Origin: Bagarius yarrelli
Taxonomy: Eukaryota > Chordata > Actinopteri > Siluriformes > Sisoridae
DNA length: 64,000 nt
Direction of reading: 5' to 3'
Assembly: GCA_005784505.1 (NCBI GenBank)
Contig: VCAZ01000122.1
Span: 3,284 to 67,283 of the forward strand
Shown one piece after another: positions 45,331 to 57,147 of the stretch. The position numbers and the translations under genes are program-made. The notes beneath the pieces were generated by a model. The model was given only the letters and a program-made list of their open reading frames with translations, made no database searches and was not told where the DNA came from. The stretch's first letter is position 1; each line of letters begins with the position of its first letter.

Positions 45331-46149
45331 AACCCAATCGAATTCCAACATGCCACAAAATTAAATTGAAATTCTGACCATGTTCTTATATGCCAACTCA
45401 ACCGCTTATGCTCATTTTATTCATTGAGAACTTCAGACGTGGTTCTTGTTCGTGTGAATTCTTGTCTGAATTCAAAAACCATCATCGACATCCTGGCTAA
45501 GAAGCAAACTAACGACACGTGTCCCCGGAAAAACAGAAAACATGATGCAAAACATTAATAGATTCGACATCTGCTTGCAATCAACCATCAAACGCTGATG
45601 AAAGCTGAAGCTTCCACAGCGGAGGAACCCAGGCGACTACGGCTCAGTGTGGAGGGAGCTTTGGCCTGAGACGAGAAGTAAAAGCCACAGACAGGAGGAA
45701 GAGCGCGGGACACGTTAGTGCCGGATATTAGAATAAATCCACACAGACCCGGCGAGTGGAGCAGCGAGGATTACACGCCAGACTTTCAGTCATGCTACAG
45801 GCTCATGGATTACATTTCACTTAAAATAACGCCGCACTCCTGTTGCAGTCTCGGTTACAACCACAGTGTATACAATACACTATACTATAATATACTTTAC
45901 CTGATTAAATCTGCAGAACAAACAAAATATAAACAAACAAAATCATTAAAATAGATCTGAAAGGATCTCGAGGGATTTCGAGATTTTGCGACCACAGAAA
46001 TTAAAACTAGACCAAGGAAATGCTGTGATCTTTTGTTTTCACTTAGATTTAAGCTGAAAGGCATTTGAACAGACGAGAGTGTGTTGCCATGACATCATTA
46101 TGACAAGTGTTTGTCTATTCCCATGTGTAAAACAGGAAAACAGCTATAA
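45331..46149. other. single-copy DNA
   Basis: 45600-45860 is CpG-containing and repeat-poor. No gene recognised. Confidence 0.5.
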
Positions 46150-46316
46150 TACATTTACATTTATGTCATCTGGCAAACATCTCATTTATTCATCCAATTA
46201 AAAAGTTGAGAATTAAGGGCATTGCTTAGAGGCCCAACAGTGACGGCTTGGTGGTGCTGGAAAGTAAACCCATGATCTTCCAATCAGCAGTCCAACTTCT
46301 TAACCAGTTAGCTAGT
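46150..46316 (-). mobile_element. tRNA-derived SINE, minus strand
   Basis: tacatttacatttatgtcat, gcattgcttagaggcccaac, ggcttggtggtgctggaaag and gatcttccaatcagcagtcc give the inverse SINE order. The tail is mutated (catctggcaaacatct). Confidence 0.88.
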
Positions 46317-46949
46317 ATATACCCAGAAAGTCATTTGAGTACCTTCACTGGTAGAAGTTCAAGAGAAGAATTTCGTACCTGCAATTTCACCAATTGGAGA
46401 GGGTTTAATTATATATATATTCAGTATAAAGCACCGGCCACATCTTTGTTACTTAACTGATTTAAATCGATATTAAACCGGTGTAATAAAACGTATCTAC
46501 CCCTGAATTCCACTCGCCCATACACATAATCCCACCCAAATCTGTCTGAATGACCTCTTTCCAAATGGCCGAATAGCCTGAAAAGCCATAACTCAAAGTC
46601 CATGTCACTTAAATCTCCAGGGACGTATTAGCACTAGAAAAATATTCTTGTGCGCCGTCCCGTACATGATGGAGGTTTCATAAGGAAGGAGCGATCACCT
46701 ACTCGCCGTAGACGTTATGGATGATTGCAGGAATAGAGAGGGAAAAAATAAGTCCCGGAGCGGAGAATCTGCCATGATGAGAATGACAGAAGCGTATTAA
46801 ACAGACGAGTGAAGGGGAAAAAAAAGAGCTTTTACGATTTCTCAGCGCCGGGCAGGTCTTAAAGCGTCACTCGTCGTCCGCTGCTGGGCAGGAATCTTAA
46901 ACCAACGCCTGCTGGTGCAAAAAGATCAATTTACTAGAGAAAATATAAA

Positions 46950-47170
46950 ATCATGGAACAGGAACCGAGTTCTGGATTGTGATTGGTCAGAAAGTGCTGA
47001 CGAATTGTCTAGAGCAGCAGCTCTGACAGTCGTGCAGCTGCACATCACATCATCGCATCATGGGGTTTTATAAAAATGACCCCCTTATAAATACTGTATT
47101 GTTTCTACAGCAACAGATACATAAAAATAACACTGAAGGAAGGAGTCTCCAGTGTCAGAGCTCTGTATGA
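46950..47170 (+). mobile_element. dispersed fish repeat with gattggtcagaa core
   Basis: aaccgagttctggattgtga, ttggtcagaaagtgctgacg, agagcagcagctctgacagt and ggaaggagtctccagtgtca are ordered words of a repeat known to me from many fish genomes. Shorter fragments occur near 8740, 10130, 11600 and 36978. Confidence 0.6.
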
Positions 47171-47700
47171 ACCTGTGACTCAGAGGGGTGCCAATACTTT
47201 GTGCAGCGCACCAGATGGTCCACATTCATCCGCTGTATTCGTTCAAACACTGGTGCACTTCTCTATTATGTCCCTCTTTTCTTTTTTTTCTTTCTTTTTT
47301 CCATCTGTCTGTCTCCTGTCCCTAACCCCCCCTTCCCCCTCCCCCATCTCTTCTTTCCTTCGTCCTGTTTAGTTTAACTCTCTCTACATTACCGCTTACA
47401 CTGTACAGCTCGGTGGAATGGCGCACAGTGAAAAATGGGGACTTGCAAATTAATGGCTAACACATGTTCCCTATACGTTACACACACACAAACACACACA
47501 CACATACACACGGAGGCAGGCAGTCACCCGTGTGCTGGTCTTTTTAAAGCTGCTGCCAGGAAGGTAAGACTACACTGCAATCAAACAGCGCTTAGGGACA
47601 AGTAGCTCAGTGCTCGCTATTAAAGAAGCATCGAGACGTACGATAGAAACATCCGGCTTTAAAATCAACACAAATACAACACTGTCCTCGTACCACCAGA

Positions 47701-47848
47701 CTTTTCCTAAGTGACTTACATTTATCCTGTTTTTTAGGGTATATAGTTGTGGGTTAAGGGCTTTAATCAGGGGCCCAGCAGTGACAGATTGGTGGTGCTG
47801 GGTATTGATCTCACAATCAGCAGTCCAACACCTTAACCACTTAACTTA
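47701..47848 (-). mobile_element. tRNA-derived SINE, minus strand, tail truncated
   Basis: cctaagtgacttacatttat, gctttaatcaggggcccagc, gattggtggtgctgggtatt and cagtccaacaccttaaccac. The outermost tail (ggcagacgccctt) is missing. Confidence 0.87.
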
Positions 47849-49007
47849 CGCAACTTATCAATTTCGTCAAAAACACCAAGTCTTGCTAGGTGACAAACAT
47901 GCTAATTCAAATTTGCATATTCATTAAAACATCATGTTTAATGTAAATATTAAAAATAGACAGTCCGCATAAAGCTATTTTCTAATTTAAAACACTGGAA
48001 ACAGACTTGATCGATAAAGCTAATGATTGGGTGAATTACCTCCTTTTAATTTAGGTTATCATCAAAAACTTCCTGTTAACTATTTGCCAAATACTAATTG
48101 AATATTTGCAACTAAATATTAATTAAGTATAATTAATTATATCACTATTTTATATATTATACTATACTACATATTTAAATATCACTTACTATATTGGTCC
48201 ATTCAACAAATATATAACAAATATATAAAAATATAAGTCTATGTTGTGTAGTTATCCAGCTTTGCTGTAATGCTAACTAGCTATTAAAATTCGACCAACA
48301 GCATCCGCGGTACTACAACCTTTAGCCACATGTTAGAAAAGTCTGTTAGCGCTGCGTAAACCGCCATAGATCATCACTCGTGTGTAAGAGGACTACAAGG
48401 TAGACGAAAAAAAGGCTTTGTTATTTCTGCTTTTTTTATGCTACGTGACCGAGAACTCGACACAAATACACTTCCGTGTTGTTTGGATTGAAAACACGCT
48501 TGAGCAATTGGTTTAGCGCTTCTTCAGGGTTAAACAGTCACAGCCACTGGATCTGACCAGACTTTAGACAGACGAAAAGATAATAACAGGGCTGTGAATC
48601 AGAGGATTGCGTTTACTGCATTTGTTACTATAGTAATACAGCTAACTTGCACAATGAAGTTGCATGTTTAGCGTTTAGAAAGAATTACTTGCTGATGTAA
48701 CAGGAAATGAATCTGCTTCTGAATGGTACAATTATCCTTGCCCTCTTCGTAATACCCGCACTTATTGCTAATCAATGGTCTATGACAGCACAACGGCGTG
48801 TTGTGGTAAACTGTGTAGCAGATGGTATAAAGGAGAAATAAAAAATTCAGTCATGTTCTTAGGACTAAAAATTGCTGTAGATCCTATTGCAGCTACACAT
48901 GCCTCTCTTCCAGCTGACACATAAAACTTGATAGTACAAAGCTGCAAGCAAACTAGTCCAATTCTGAGCAATCTGACACCTGTGATTGTACAGCATCACT
49001 TTACATT
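47849..49007. other. AT-rich single-copy DNA
   Basis: 48100-48240 is very AT-rich with atatata-type words. GCTAA/TTAGC words are frequent around 48250-48360. No gene. Confidence 0.55.
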
Positions 49008-49165
49008 GACAGGAAGTTAAAGATCAAGCCATCTTTCCCAATCCAATGACATCATCACGGGATTTTCATGAACCATTCTCTCAGCAGGGCGGAACTTCTG
49101 GCCGCGGATGACTGTGGCATCTCTGGGAATTGAGCTGAGGTCTTCTTGGTGTCAGTAAGAAGTTT
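49008..49165 (+). mobile_element. unidentified dispersed repeat, copy 2
   Basis: gacaggaagttaaagatcaa, gccatctttcccaatccaat, gcggaacttctggcc, ctgggaattgagctgaggtc and ttcttggtgtc match the minus strand of 43735-43885. A 15-bp insertion (gcggatgactgtggc) distinguishes this copy. Confidence 0.75.
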
Positions 49166-49740
49166 ATAATGACCTGTGAAGCCGGGTCTACTGGGGCGCA
49201 GGAAGCTTATTAATCAAGTTGTTTCTGAGATTTGTCAAAACGATGCCAAACTCTGACTAATGTGACCATGTCTGAGACGGGAAGACTGTGGGTCATCACA
49301 CGGACTGGTTTAACGTTCAGTTGACAGCACAGGTTTTCTTCTGGTAGTTTAGAAGACAGCTTTCTACAAACTCGTTTCATTGCCAAAGTCTTTCCTCTGT
49401 CCCAAATCTCTGACTCAGAGGAATCTCTGGAGGCCACTTTTGTTTGCGCACCTTCACATGGAGTGGTTCAAGCCTCCATTTGGATTGTACCCTTGGACTG
49501 CTGACTGATAAACTGGCAGAACAATCTAATGGTGTTATGGATACTGAGGAATCTGCATAGAGTTTAGATAAATGTTTATTGTCGTTTCTAAAGAACAGGC
49601 TGATGAATTTTGTGGCTGTGCAACACAACTGACTCACCAACAGTCCAGGGTTTGGAAATATGTGATCACACAAAGGCCCTGTAATAATAACATCAATAAT
49701 ATGTTGACCTTTCGGAAACATCAATCTGGTCACTGAGGGT
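49166..49740. other. single-copy DNA with minus-strand open frames
   Basis: Minus-strand frames of 75 and 118 codons overlap here (49210-49437 and 49377-49733). No recognisable motif, no shared code with neighbours. Confidence 0.45.
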
Positions 49741-50420
49741 ACAGTTTGAGGATAAAGGGGAAGATTTTTGAGGTCAATGTTATGCTTACTGGGGTAAAAA
49801 GATAGGTCTATAATAGATCCAGTTCCGGGTACTAGGTAAAAGGTAACTGAGTTGGACGTTGAAGTTAGACTTGGGTTTTTTAATTACTGGGTAAACAAGG
49901 TTAAGAGTACTGTGGTACATTTCAGGGTGTTGAAGTTAAGGTTGGACCCAGTGAGGTTGGGTTCATGGTTACTGGGGTAACAAAGTTGGGGTTCTTGATA
50001 TTGTTTCTGGGCAAAAAAATAAGGTTTTCAATGTGAACATTACATCACAGGGAAGCAGGGTACTGAGGTTGTAGTTTGAGTTAAAGGAATTAAGGTTCTG
50101 TGTATTAGGTAAAGCTATTGTTAGAGTTAAGTAAAGTTCCTTTTTTCAGTTTAGGGTTACTCAAATAAAGGTATAGGTTATTGGGGTTCAGTTTATGGTA
50201 AGTGCCGTAACAGTTGACATTCTGGTTATTAAATAAAATTAGGTTAGTTGATACAATTTAGAATTCTGGGATAAAGAATAAGCATTTTAAGGTGAAAGTT
50301 ATTTTACCAACATAAAAAGTAGTTTTTAGGGTTTATGGGGTAAAAAAATGTTAAGGGTAAAGGTTAGGGTTATAGGGTTAAATGTAGGGTAACTGCTTGT
50401 AAGGTTATATACGGTTAATA
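49741..50420. repeat. degenerate G/T-rich array with TTAGGG-like words
   Basis: Recurring ttactggggtaa, aggttaaggtt and gggttc words at irregular spacing. The cleanest part, 50355-50395, reads gggtaaaggttagggttata then gggttaaatgtagggtaac. Copies are too diverged for a firm period. Confidence 0.6.
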
Positions 50421-51735
50421 TCAGTAAATCCCCAGTAGCTGCTGGTGGTCTATAAAAAAGGTAAAGGTTAACAGTGGGGTTATAGTAAACAGTAGGTTTT
50501 AGTGGGGGTGGGGTACATTTGTTGCTTCGAAAAGTTAAAAAAAAGGACCGTTTGGCGATCCGGTGTTCCTGGTCATTTGGGAACCTTGGACAGTGGGAAC
50601 AATTGCAGTCTGTATTATGATACAGTTCTTCAGGTGTTTTACTCTGCTCCTGGTGGTTATATTGGGTTTATAGAATCTCACAGCATTTTCTCTTTTTATC
50701 TTTTAACGATTATTTCCAAAGTACGTTTAAAACTGAAAGATTCTACAGAAACATGATAAACAGGACACAGACTAATAACAAACAGCCGATTTAGATAAAG
50801 GTCACGTCCTGAATCAGCTTTGCGAGTGAACAATACCATAGTCTTTAAACAGCAGACACATAACGGTTTAATCTAGCTCTTCTTGTACAGGACACACACA
50901 CACACACACCCGCAACACATCTCCACAAGAGAGCTAAAAATACTCGGCTTAAATGCTTCCATATGTTTCAGTGACCATTAAAGCAAATATGTTAGTGGCA
51001 TGAGACTTCTGCGACTCGCTCACTTCCCCTCGGTTCTGTCTCTACCTTCTCCTCCTTTCACATAAGCACAAACCTCAAAATGCAAATTGTTCAGCTTTGT
51101 CTGGACGGAATTAGCGGGAAGGAAACGGCTAGCAGCTTGCAGATGCATCTCCAGGTGGTAGCCACTATGCTAACAGGATATTAGCTACTTACGCTATTAA
51201 CAGATTAGGGCACGGAAAATGGTCTTCTACGTCGATCGCTTCCTTTACTAACCTCTTCACCTAAACACAAATTGTCGAGAAATATGCCTTTCATCCGCAC
51301 TCAGGATCGAACCCAGGAAGTGGGTTTCAAGTGCAACACTTTAGGAACTAATTAGCCAGAGCTCTAGTTCTACTGAAGAGTGTTAACATAAGAGATAGCG
51401 TAGATCTACTTTCAGCTATTTTACAGTGTTTCTGCTACAAAAACACTGAACCCTGTTTAGGCATTCATGCTAGCAATCACTGATGTTCGGCTAATCATCA
51501 CATGTTGTTGCTAATTAGCAAGCTAAGCAACCCTTTAACAATTTAGAAGTTTTTGTTGCAGTTTTGCTACATAGTGTTACAAGTTTGTCGATGTTCTCTT
51601 AACGTTAGGCAATCATCACATCCTACTAGCATTACAGACTTCAGTTAGTTGGACAACATTGCAGCAACATTAACACTGACTGTACGTTCCTGAAACCAAG
51701 CTAAAATGTAAGCTAATCAATCAATCAAAAAAAAC
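50421..51735. other. single-copy DNA rich in GCTAA words
   Basis: Short AC run at 50890-50909. Between 51120 and 51700 gctaa/ttagc words are very frequent. No gene recognised. Confidence 0.5.
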
Positions 51736-51893
51736 AATAGTTGTGCCGGAACTGCTAACCGGGAGATTGTGGATTCGATTCCCAGTACAACCAACTTAGT
51801 ATTGCTGGGCCCCTGAGCAAGGCTCTTAACTCCAATTGCTTAGTTGTATGATGCAAATAAAAAAAGTCAGTTGCTCTGGATAAGACGGACCTG
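51736..51893 (+). mobile_element. tRNA-derived SINE, plus strand
   Basis: gtgccggaactgctaaccgg (head), gtggattcgattcccagtac (B-box-like), ttgctgggcccctgagcaag, cttagttgtatgatgcaaat and agttgctctggataagacgg (tail start). One of the few copies on this strand. The outer tail is truncated. Confidence 0.87.
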
Positions 51894-54070
51894 TACTACG
51901 TTTAAACAAAAAAACAAAGCAGCGTTTAGAGATGATGCATTTCAGCTTTGCGCCATTAACCTGCCAATAAATTATATTCTCATTAAAATCCTGCACAAAC
52001 AAATTCCCGAACTCTGCATCGCAATTCTAATGTTCTGTCCGTTCGGTGTAACTTCAAAGAAATGCCAAGAAAAATCTTTTAATAAGAAGAACAGGAATGG
52101 TATTTAATTAAAATTCAGGAGTTATGCTAAGTATGCTAACAGCGGGAAAAATGAATCCCTCGATGAATCAGATTCTAATCATTTTCAGCAAAGATCCATC
52201 CGTTCATTTAACTTTAATCATCGTGATATGTTTATTCTCCTACATTTATCCATGTTTTATACAGATGTTAATACAGATGTTTCATGCTAATAACGGTTAA
52301 TTAAATAAAGCTAAGAATTTTTTTTAAACTTCTAATTTAGAAAATATTACTAAATGAAGTTCAAACTTTCCTGCTAATCAAATTTTAACATTTCGTGCTA
52401 AGAAATAACAGCTGTCTTTACTGCTAATCTAACTTTCGAAGGTTTCACTCTAATTCATTCGAACGTTTGTTTTTTTGCTAATTCGCAAATCGATTCACGC
52501 AAATTTCAGTTTATTTACTGAGCGTTTCTGCCAAGCTTCAGGTGATTATGCTAACAAATGCAGACTGTTTTTCCTTTTTCTCCCTTTCTCTCGCTCACTT
52601 TCACACACACATACACACGCACACTTTTCAGCCTGTTTGGCTAACCCACCTCTTTACTGCCCTGAATGAAGTCTGTAACCTGATAAAGTGGACTTTAGAT
52701 GTTCATTATGGTTTTAGAGCCCCCCTCTCTCTATTTACACACCCACACAGCTAAGTCAGCTGAGCAGCAGCGCTACATTTGCCATCTCTGAGGCTCTCGG
52801 CTCTGTCCAGACCCTGGTTCTTGTAATTAGGGCTTAATTAGAGCAGTGAGGATCTGCTAAAGCCGGAGACTGAGCAGAGCGCTAAGGAATTCCTCTGGGA
52901 CATGCGGCTAGCTCTATACGCCTTATTCATCAACAGCCTGTGCTAATCTGTCAAAAAAAGGCCAGCGCTTAGCTTCAACTGCCTCTCTAAAGTCCTGAAA
53001 AAGACACAAACAGTCGAATGTTAGAAGAAAATAAATAAATAAAAAGATACAAGAACTTGTTCAACTTTTTACATCATGCTAATAATTTCACCCTACATTA
53101 TAGCGTGCTAATTTTGATCCAGATTCTTGTATTGACTTGAGCTACAGTAATCCTTTTTCATCTCATGCTATTCATCAGGTCTGACGTTCCCCCTCGCTAA
53201 TTAAAATTCACTGTTTGCTATAAGCTAACGACCCTCTCGGGCACTATCCGTTAGGAGCCGTGTTTGTATAGCATCATTTCTTGCCGTTTTGGCCGCGGGT
53301 GTAAATTTGTATTAGACAGCTGAGCGCTTTGGTGCGAGCAAACGTCTATCATTTCTATGGCCGCCCTGCGATTAGCCATAGCCCGGTCGAAAACTAGCTA
53401 TCGACAGATCTATTGACCTCCGCCGGTGACTCGGTGCTCAGAAGTAACGTCTTTAAATGAAACGGACATCGTAGCGCTAATCGTCTTTTCATCGCGTAGA
53501 GATTTATCGTCCATATGGGAAAAGCAGCCGTAGCCAAAGCAAATATTACTGCGCAAGTAAAAAATAAAAAATGTACTGTTTGATGGAAAGCTCAATTAAA
53601 AACCATGTGCTGTTTTTTATCTTGTGGAAATTAATAATTACAACAACATGATGCTATTCATGAAATATTGAAGATTACAGCCTGCTTATTTTATTCAATT
53701 TGTTGATTTGGTGCACACAAAGAACAAGGTTAAAAATAATTTTTATATTTGCTTGCTATTGTATACAGACAGTTTCTGATAATCTCATGTATTTATGCTA
53801 ATAAAACCAGAAATGTTTACATATAAAAAAAAAAAATGGCAGGTGTTTATGTTAAAAAAATGAAATGACCCCACAGACTTTCGGCTCATTTATAGACATT
53901 ATTGTGCTGCTATTTTGTACAGTAGTTTTGCAAAGCAGTTTAGTGCAGACATGCTAATGTATCGATTTTAATGCTAATATAAGTAAACTGTTTTGGCTTT
54001 GTCATGAGTGTCTGTGCTAATGTTATGCTACGTGACCTAATAAATGGTTCGGTTAACTAATAAAAAAGGA
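51894..54070. other. single-copy region, possible conserved non-coding DNA
   Basis: 52740-53000 has ttgtaattagggcttaatta then gagcagtgagg at about 52819 in a repeat-poor, balanced-composition context. 53210-53420 is CpG-containing. GCTAA words are frequent throughout. No exon recognised. Confidence 0.4.
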
Positions 54071-54074
54071 GCTG

Positions 54075-54360
54075 CATTTAAAATTGAATTAGTGCACACT
54101 TCAAAACAGGTACATTCTATTTAGTATGATTAAGAGTAGTATGAATAACATTTGGACATACTACAACCACCATGTTGCTAATGTATAAAAATGTATAGTT
54201 GGATAATGTGCAATTTAACCACAAGGACATTTTTTTGTAAAGTTCCACATTGCCGCTTTCTGCCATTTTGGAACATGACTTAGGGTTCACTTAGTGTCAG
54301 TCGTATACGTACTTCAGAAGCGTGCAATTTAGGACGCAACCCATAGTGATGACATCACAA
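54075..54360. mobile_element. dispersed repeat fragment, gtatacgtacttcagaagc family
   Basis: Words ttagtgcacacttcaaaaca, catactacaaccaccatgtt, ttctgccattttggaacatg and gcaatttaggacgcaaccca are typical of an old fish repeat. A related piece is at about 58980-59100 (acacttaagtagtatatgat then ttcgggc). Class unknown. Confidence 0.45.
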
Positions 54361-54849
54361 CGACATAAAGCCCATCGAAGGGAAAATACAGGAAGGTCCA
54401 GAACAAAAACCCTGCTAAGCTCTCGGCCGCTGCTTTATTTAAAGTTCAAACATTCCGTGGTGTGACGGATTTACGCGGCGTGTTGAAAGAGCTTCACGCT
54501 GGAATTTAAGTAAAACATCATAAAACCAGGCCGAGCAAAAATCTGTTTTAATAAGTGATGAGTTCTAATTCAAACCAAATCTTTATTTACTGCTCCCTCA
54601 AGTGACATTAGTTCATCTAACAAGTGTGTGCGTGTGTTTCTAATACAACACTACTCATCTACTCTATGTTTTAATAAAAAAACAAAAAAAAAACACTCTG
54701 TTTTAATTACAAATCATCTAATGAACTCCTTTATCAAACGTTCCAGACTCGTTCCACTCCCAATGATGCGTACAAGTCCAGATACGGGGCAAACACATGC
54801 TCAGGGATCAGCATTCTTTCCTGCTGATCCCAGTTTTTCCAGAACCCTT
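54361..54849. other. single-copy DNA
   Basis: No repeat beyond short A-runs near 54690. No gene recognised. Confidence 0.55.
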
Positions 54850-56165
54850 TCCTAATTTTGTCCTCCCCATCTCAGACTTCTAGATTTCCAGAGTTCGACA
54901 TTTGCATTGTTTAATATTCTCAATGCTCTGAGATTCCAGGGTTCTAGATTTACAGAATGTTATGGTACCGCTTCCTCAGGGTTCTGAGTTTCAGCGGTTA
55001 TAATTCCTATGTTTTTAGGCTCCTATTCGTTTAGGATCTTGGGTCCTTTATCTGTAGAGTTTCAGGGTACTACACTTCAGGTTTATATTCTTTTGGAGGT
55101 GTCTTTGTAGACTCCTTTTTTGCTAAGTCCTATGTTTCTAGGGTTTTTCCCCTGGTATCTTGTGTTTCTAGAGCCCTAGGTTCCAGGAACTATATGTGAG
55201 TCCTAAAGTTTTAGAATCCTTTGTTTCTAGAATCTTTATTCCTGGGTCTTATTTCTAGAGTCCAATTTTTCTTAGGGTGCCATGTTTTTAAGGTTTTAAT
55301 CTTTCCAAGGTCCTATTTTTACAGGTCTTATCTTTCGAAGGGTCAGATGCTTTGAAGGTCAAATTTTTTAAGGTCAACTATTTCTAATGTTCCATTTTTA
55401 AGGGTCCTATTTTCTAGGATCCAATGTTTTCAGGGTCCTCTCCTTTGATGGTTCCAAGAATTCTATTTTTCTATGATCCAATGTTTGCAGGGTCCCATCT
55501 TTCTACGGTTCTACGTCCTTTTTTTTCTAAGGTCAGATGTTGTAAAATTCTTATTATTTAGTATCCAGGATTATCCAGGGTCCAGTTTTATTATGGTCAT
55601 GTGTTTTCAAGGTCCCATCATATTAGGGTTATTAAGTGTTATTTTGTATTCCACCTTCCAGGGGTCCCTTTTTCGCATTTTTTATTTACAGCATTTGACA
55701 GACGTGCTTATCCAGAGCGACCTTTATCTCTTTTATACAACTGAGCCAAAGGGGGTAAAGGGCCTTGCTCAGGGGCCCAACAGTGGAAAATTGGCGATGC
55801 TGGGAACCAACCAAGGATCCTCCAATCAGCAGTCCACTGAGTCCACTGAGCTACCACTTTCCCACTTCCTCATTTTCCATGGTCCTGTGTTTTCCAGGTC
55901 CAAAAATCCTAGGGTTCCAAGTATCCTACCTCTCTAGGGTCAAACGTTTTAAAATTTCTATTATTCCGTATTCCATGTTTTCAGGATACCTTTTTTTTCC
56001 CAGTGTCCCATTTTTTCAGGTCCTATCATCTCAGGGTTTCAAGAACCCTATTTTTCCAGGGTTAGTGTATTAAAGCTTTTATATTACCAGTGTCTTATGT
56101 TTGTATCATCTTATGTTTCTGCAGTCATTTATTTTGTTGTCCTATGATTTCAGGGTCCTTTGATC
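54850..56165. repeat. degenerate AGGGTCCTATTTTTCTA array, about 1.3 kb
   Basis: Words of the type cagggtcctatttttctagg recur some 40 times at spacings near 20-30 bp, always with ccagggt/tctagg/ttttt variants. The array is interrupted by a SINE at 55687-55862. + frames here (up to 154 codons) are repeat translation. Confidence 0.78.
55687..55862 (-). mobile_element. tRNA-derived SINE inside the degenerate array, minus strand
   Basis: tacagcatttgacagacgtg, cttatccagagcgacctt, acaactgagccaaagggggt, ccttgctcaggggcccaaca, ggatcctccaatcagcagtc and gagctaccacttt. Array words continue on both sides, so the SINE inserted into an existing array. A short gagtccact duplication is present near the head. 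Confidence 0.92.
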
Positions 56166-56777
56166 ACAGAGCCCCACTCTAAGAGAGCTTTACATTTTAC
56201 GGTTGTCTTTAGGTTTAATTATTATTCTCTAAATATAATATTTAGTAAATAATTGAAACTCTGTTGAATTAAAAGCCCCTTTATTTAATTACATTGGTAG
56301 ATGCCACTGGGGGAAATGTCTTTGAGGAATAACCTTTGGTGACCCCATTAAATCAGCTCTGGCCTTATGAACCTGAATACCAGTTCCCCTTAATGTTTTT
56401 TATTAGCCTGCTAATTAGCCTATAAACCAGCTGACTCTGAGCTAGCTACCGAATACCCTAGTAATGTTTTTGCTATAAAACCTCTGTGCTTGGGATCAAG
56501 CCCTATTCTTCTATTATCCTATTTCCCCCCTGAAAAATCGAAAGAGTTCAGGAATAAAACCGGCCACAGCTCCGTGCTGTCATGATGTAATGGCGCTTTG
56601 GGAAGAACGTCGCTTGCTGCCAGGGACAGAAACACAACACAGATTTCTCGAAACATTGTGTGTGTGCGCCACACCTCCTTAAGGATGACCCCTGTCAACA
56701 ATCTGAGAGGAGGCAGGCGCATTCTGATGACATCACATCCTCTCTGGGGGGCATCAGGCATTAAGCAGGGACAAAGA
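56166..56777. other. single-copy DNA
   Basis: 56530-56760 is repeat-poor and CpG-containing (gtaatggcgctttgggaaga, ctgatgacatcacatcctct). Open frames in both directions match nothing known. Confidence 0.5.
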
Positions 56778-56869
56778 CAGACAGACAGACAGAAAGAAAG
56801 AAAGAAAGAAAAGAAAAAAAAGAAAGAAAGGGGAAGGGGGGAGAGAGAAAGGAAGAAAGGAAAAGATAA

Positions 56870-56906
<37 letters not shown>

Positions 56907-56990
56907 AAAAAAAGAAAAAGAAAGAAAAAAGAAAGAAAGAAAGAAAGAAAGAAAAAAAAGAAAGAAAGAAAGAAAAAGAATGAGAAGAAA
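56778..56990. repeat. (GAAA)n / purine tract
   Basis: A (CAGA)n start, then long (GAAA)n runs with A-rich and G-rich interruptions. Wholly purine after about 56788. Confidence 0.95.
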
Positions 56991-57023
56991 AATCATGTAT
57001 CTGGCTTCTGTTATTGATTTTCA

Positions 57024-57027
<4 letters not shown>

Positions 57028-57055
<28 letters not shown>

Positions 57056-57107
57056 TTTTCACAGTTTCAAGTTTTGTGCGATTACAATCATTAATAGTAG
57101 AGTATAT

Positions 57108-57144
<37 letters not shown>
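57028..57144. repeat. inverted pair of (AC)n and (GT)n runs
   Basis: An AC run (57028-57055) and a GT run (57110-57144) lie 55 bp apart on the same strand, so they are complementary and can pair as a hairpin of up to about 28 bp. Confidence 0.93.

Positions 57145-57147
<3 letters not shown>

Noticed and set aside
49377..49733. 118-codon minus-strand frame
   Set aside because: No motif, no splice context, no similarity to neighbours; length is within chance for this window size.
50355..50395. True interstitial telomere (TTAGGG)n
   Set aside because: Only a few imperfect TTAGGG words occur and they are not in tandem register.
56598..57054. Lysine-rich and phenylalanine-rich frames
   Set aside because: They translate the (GAAA)n tract on either strand.
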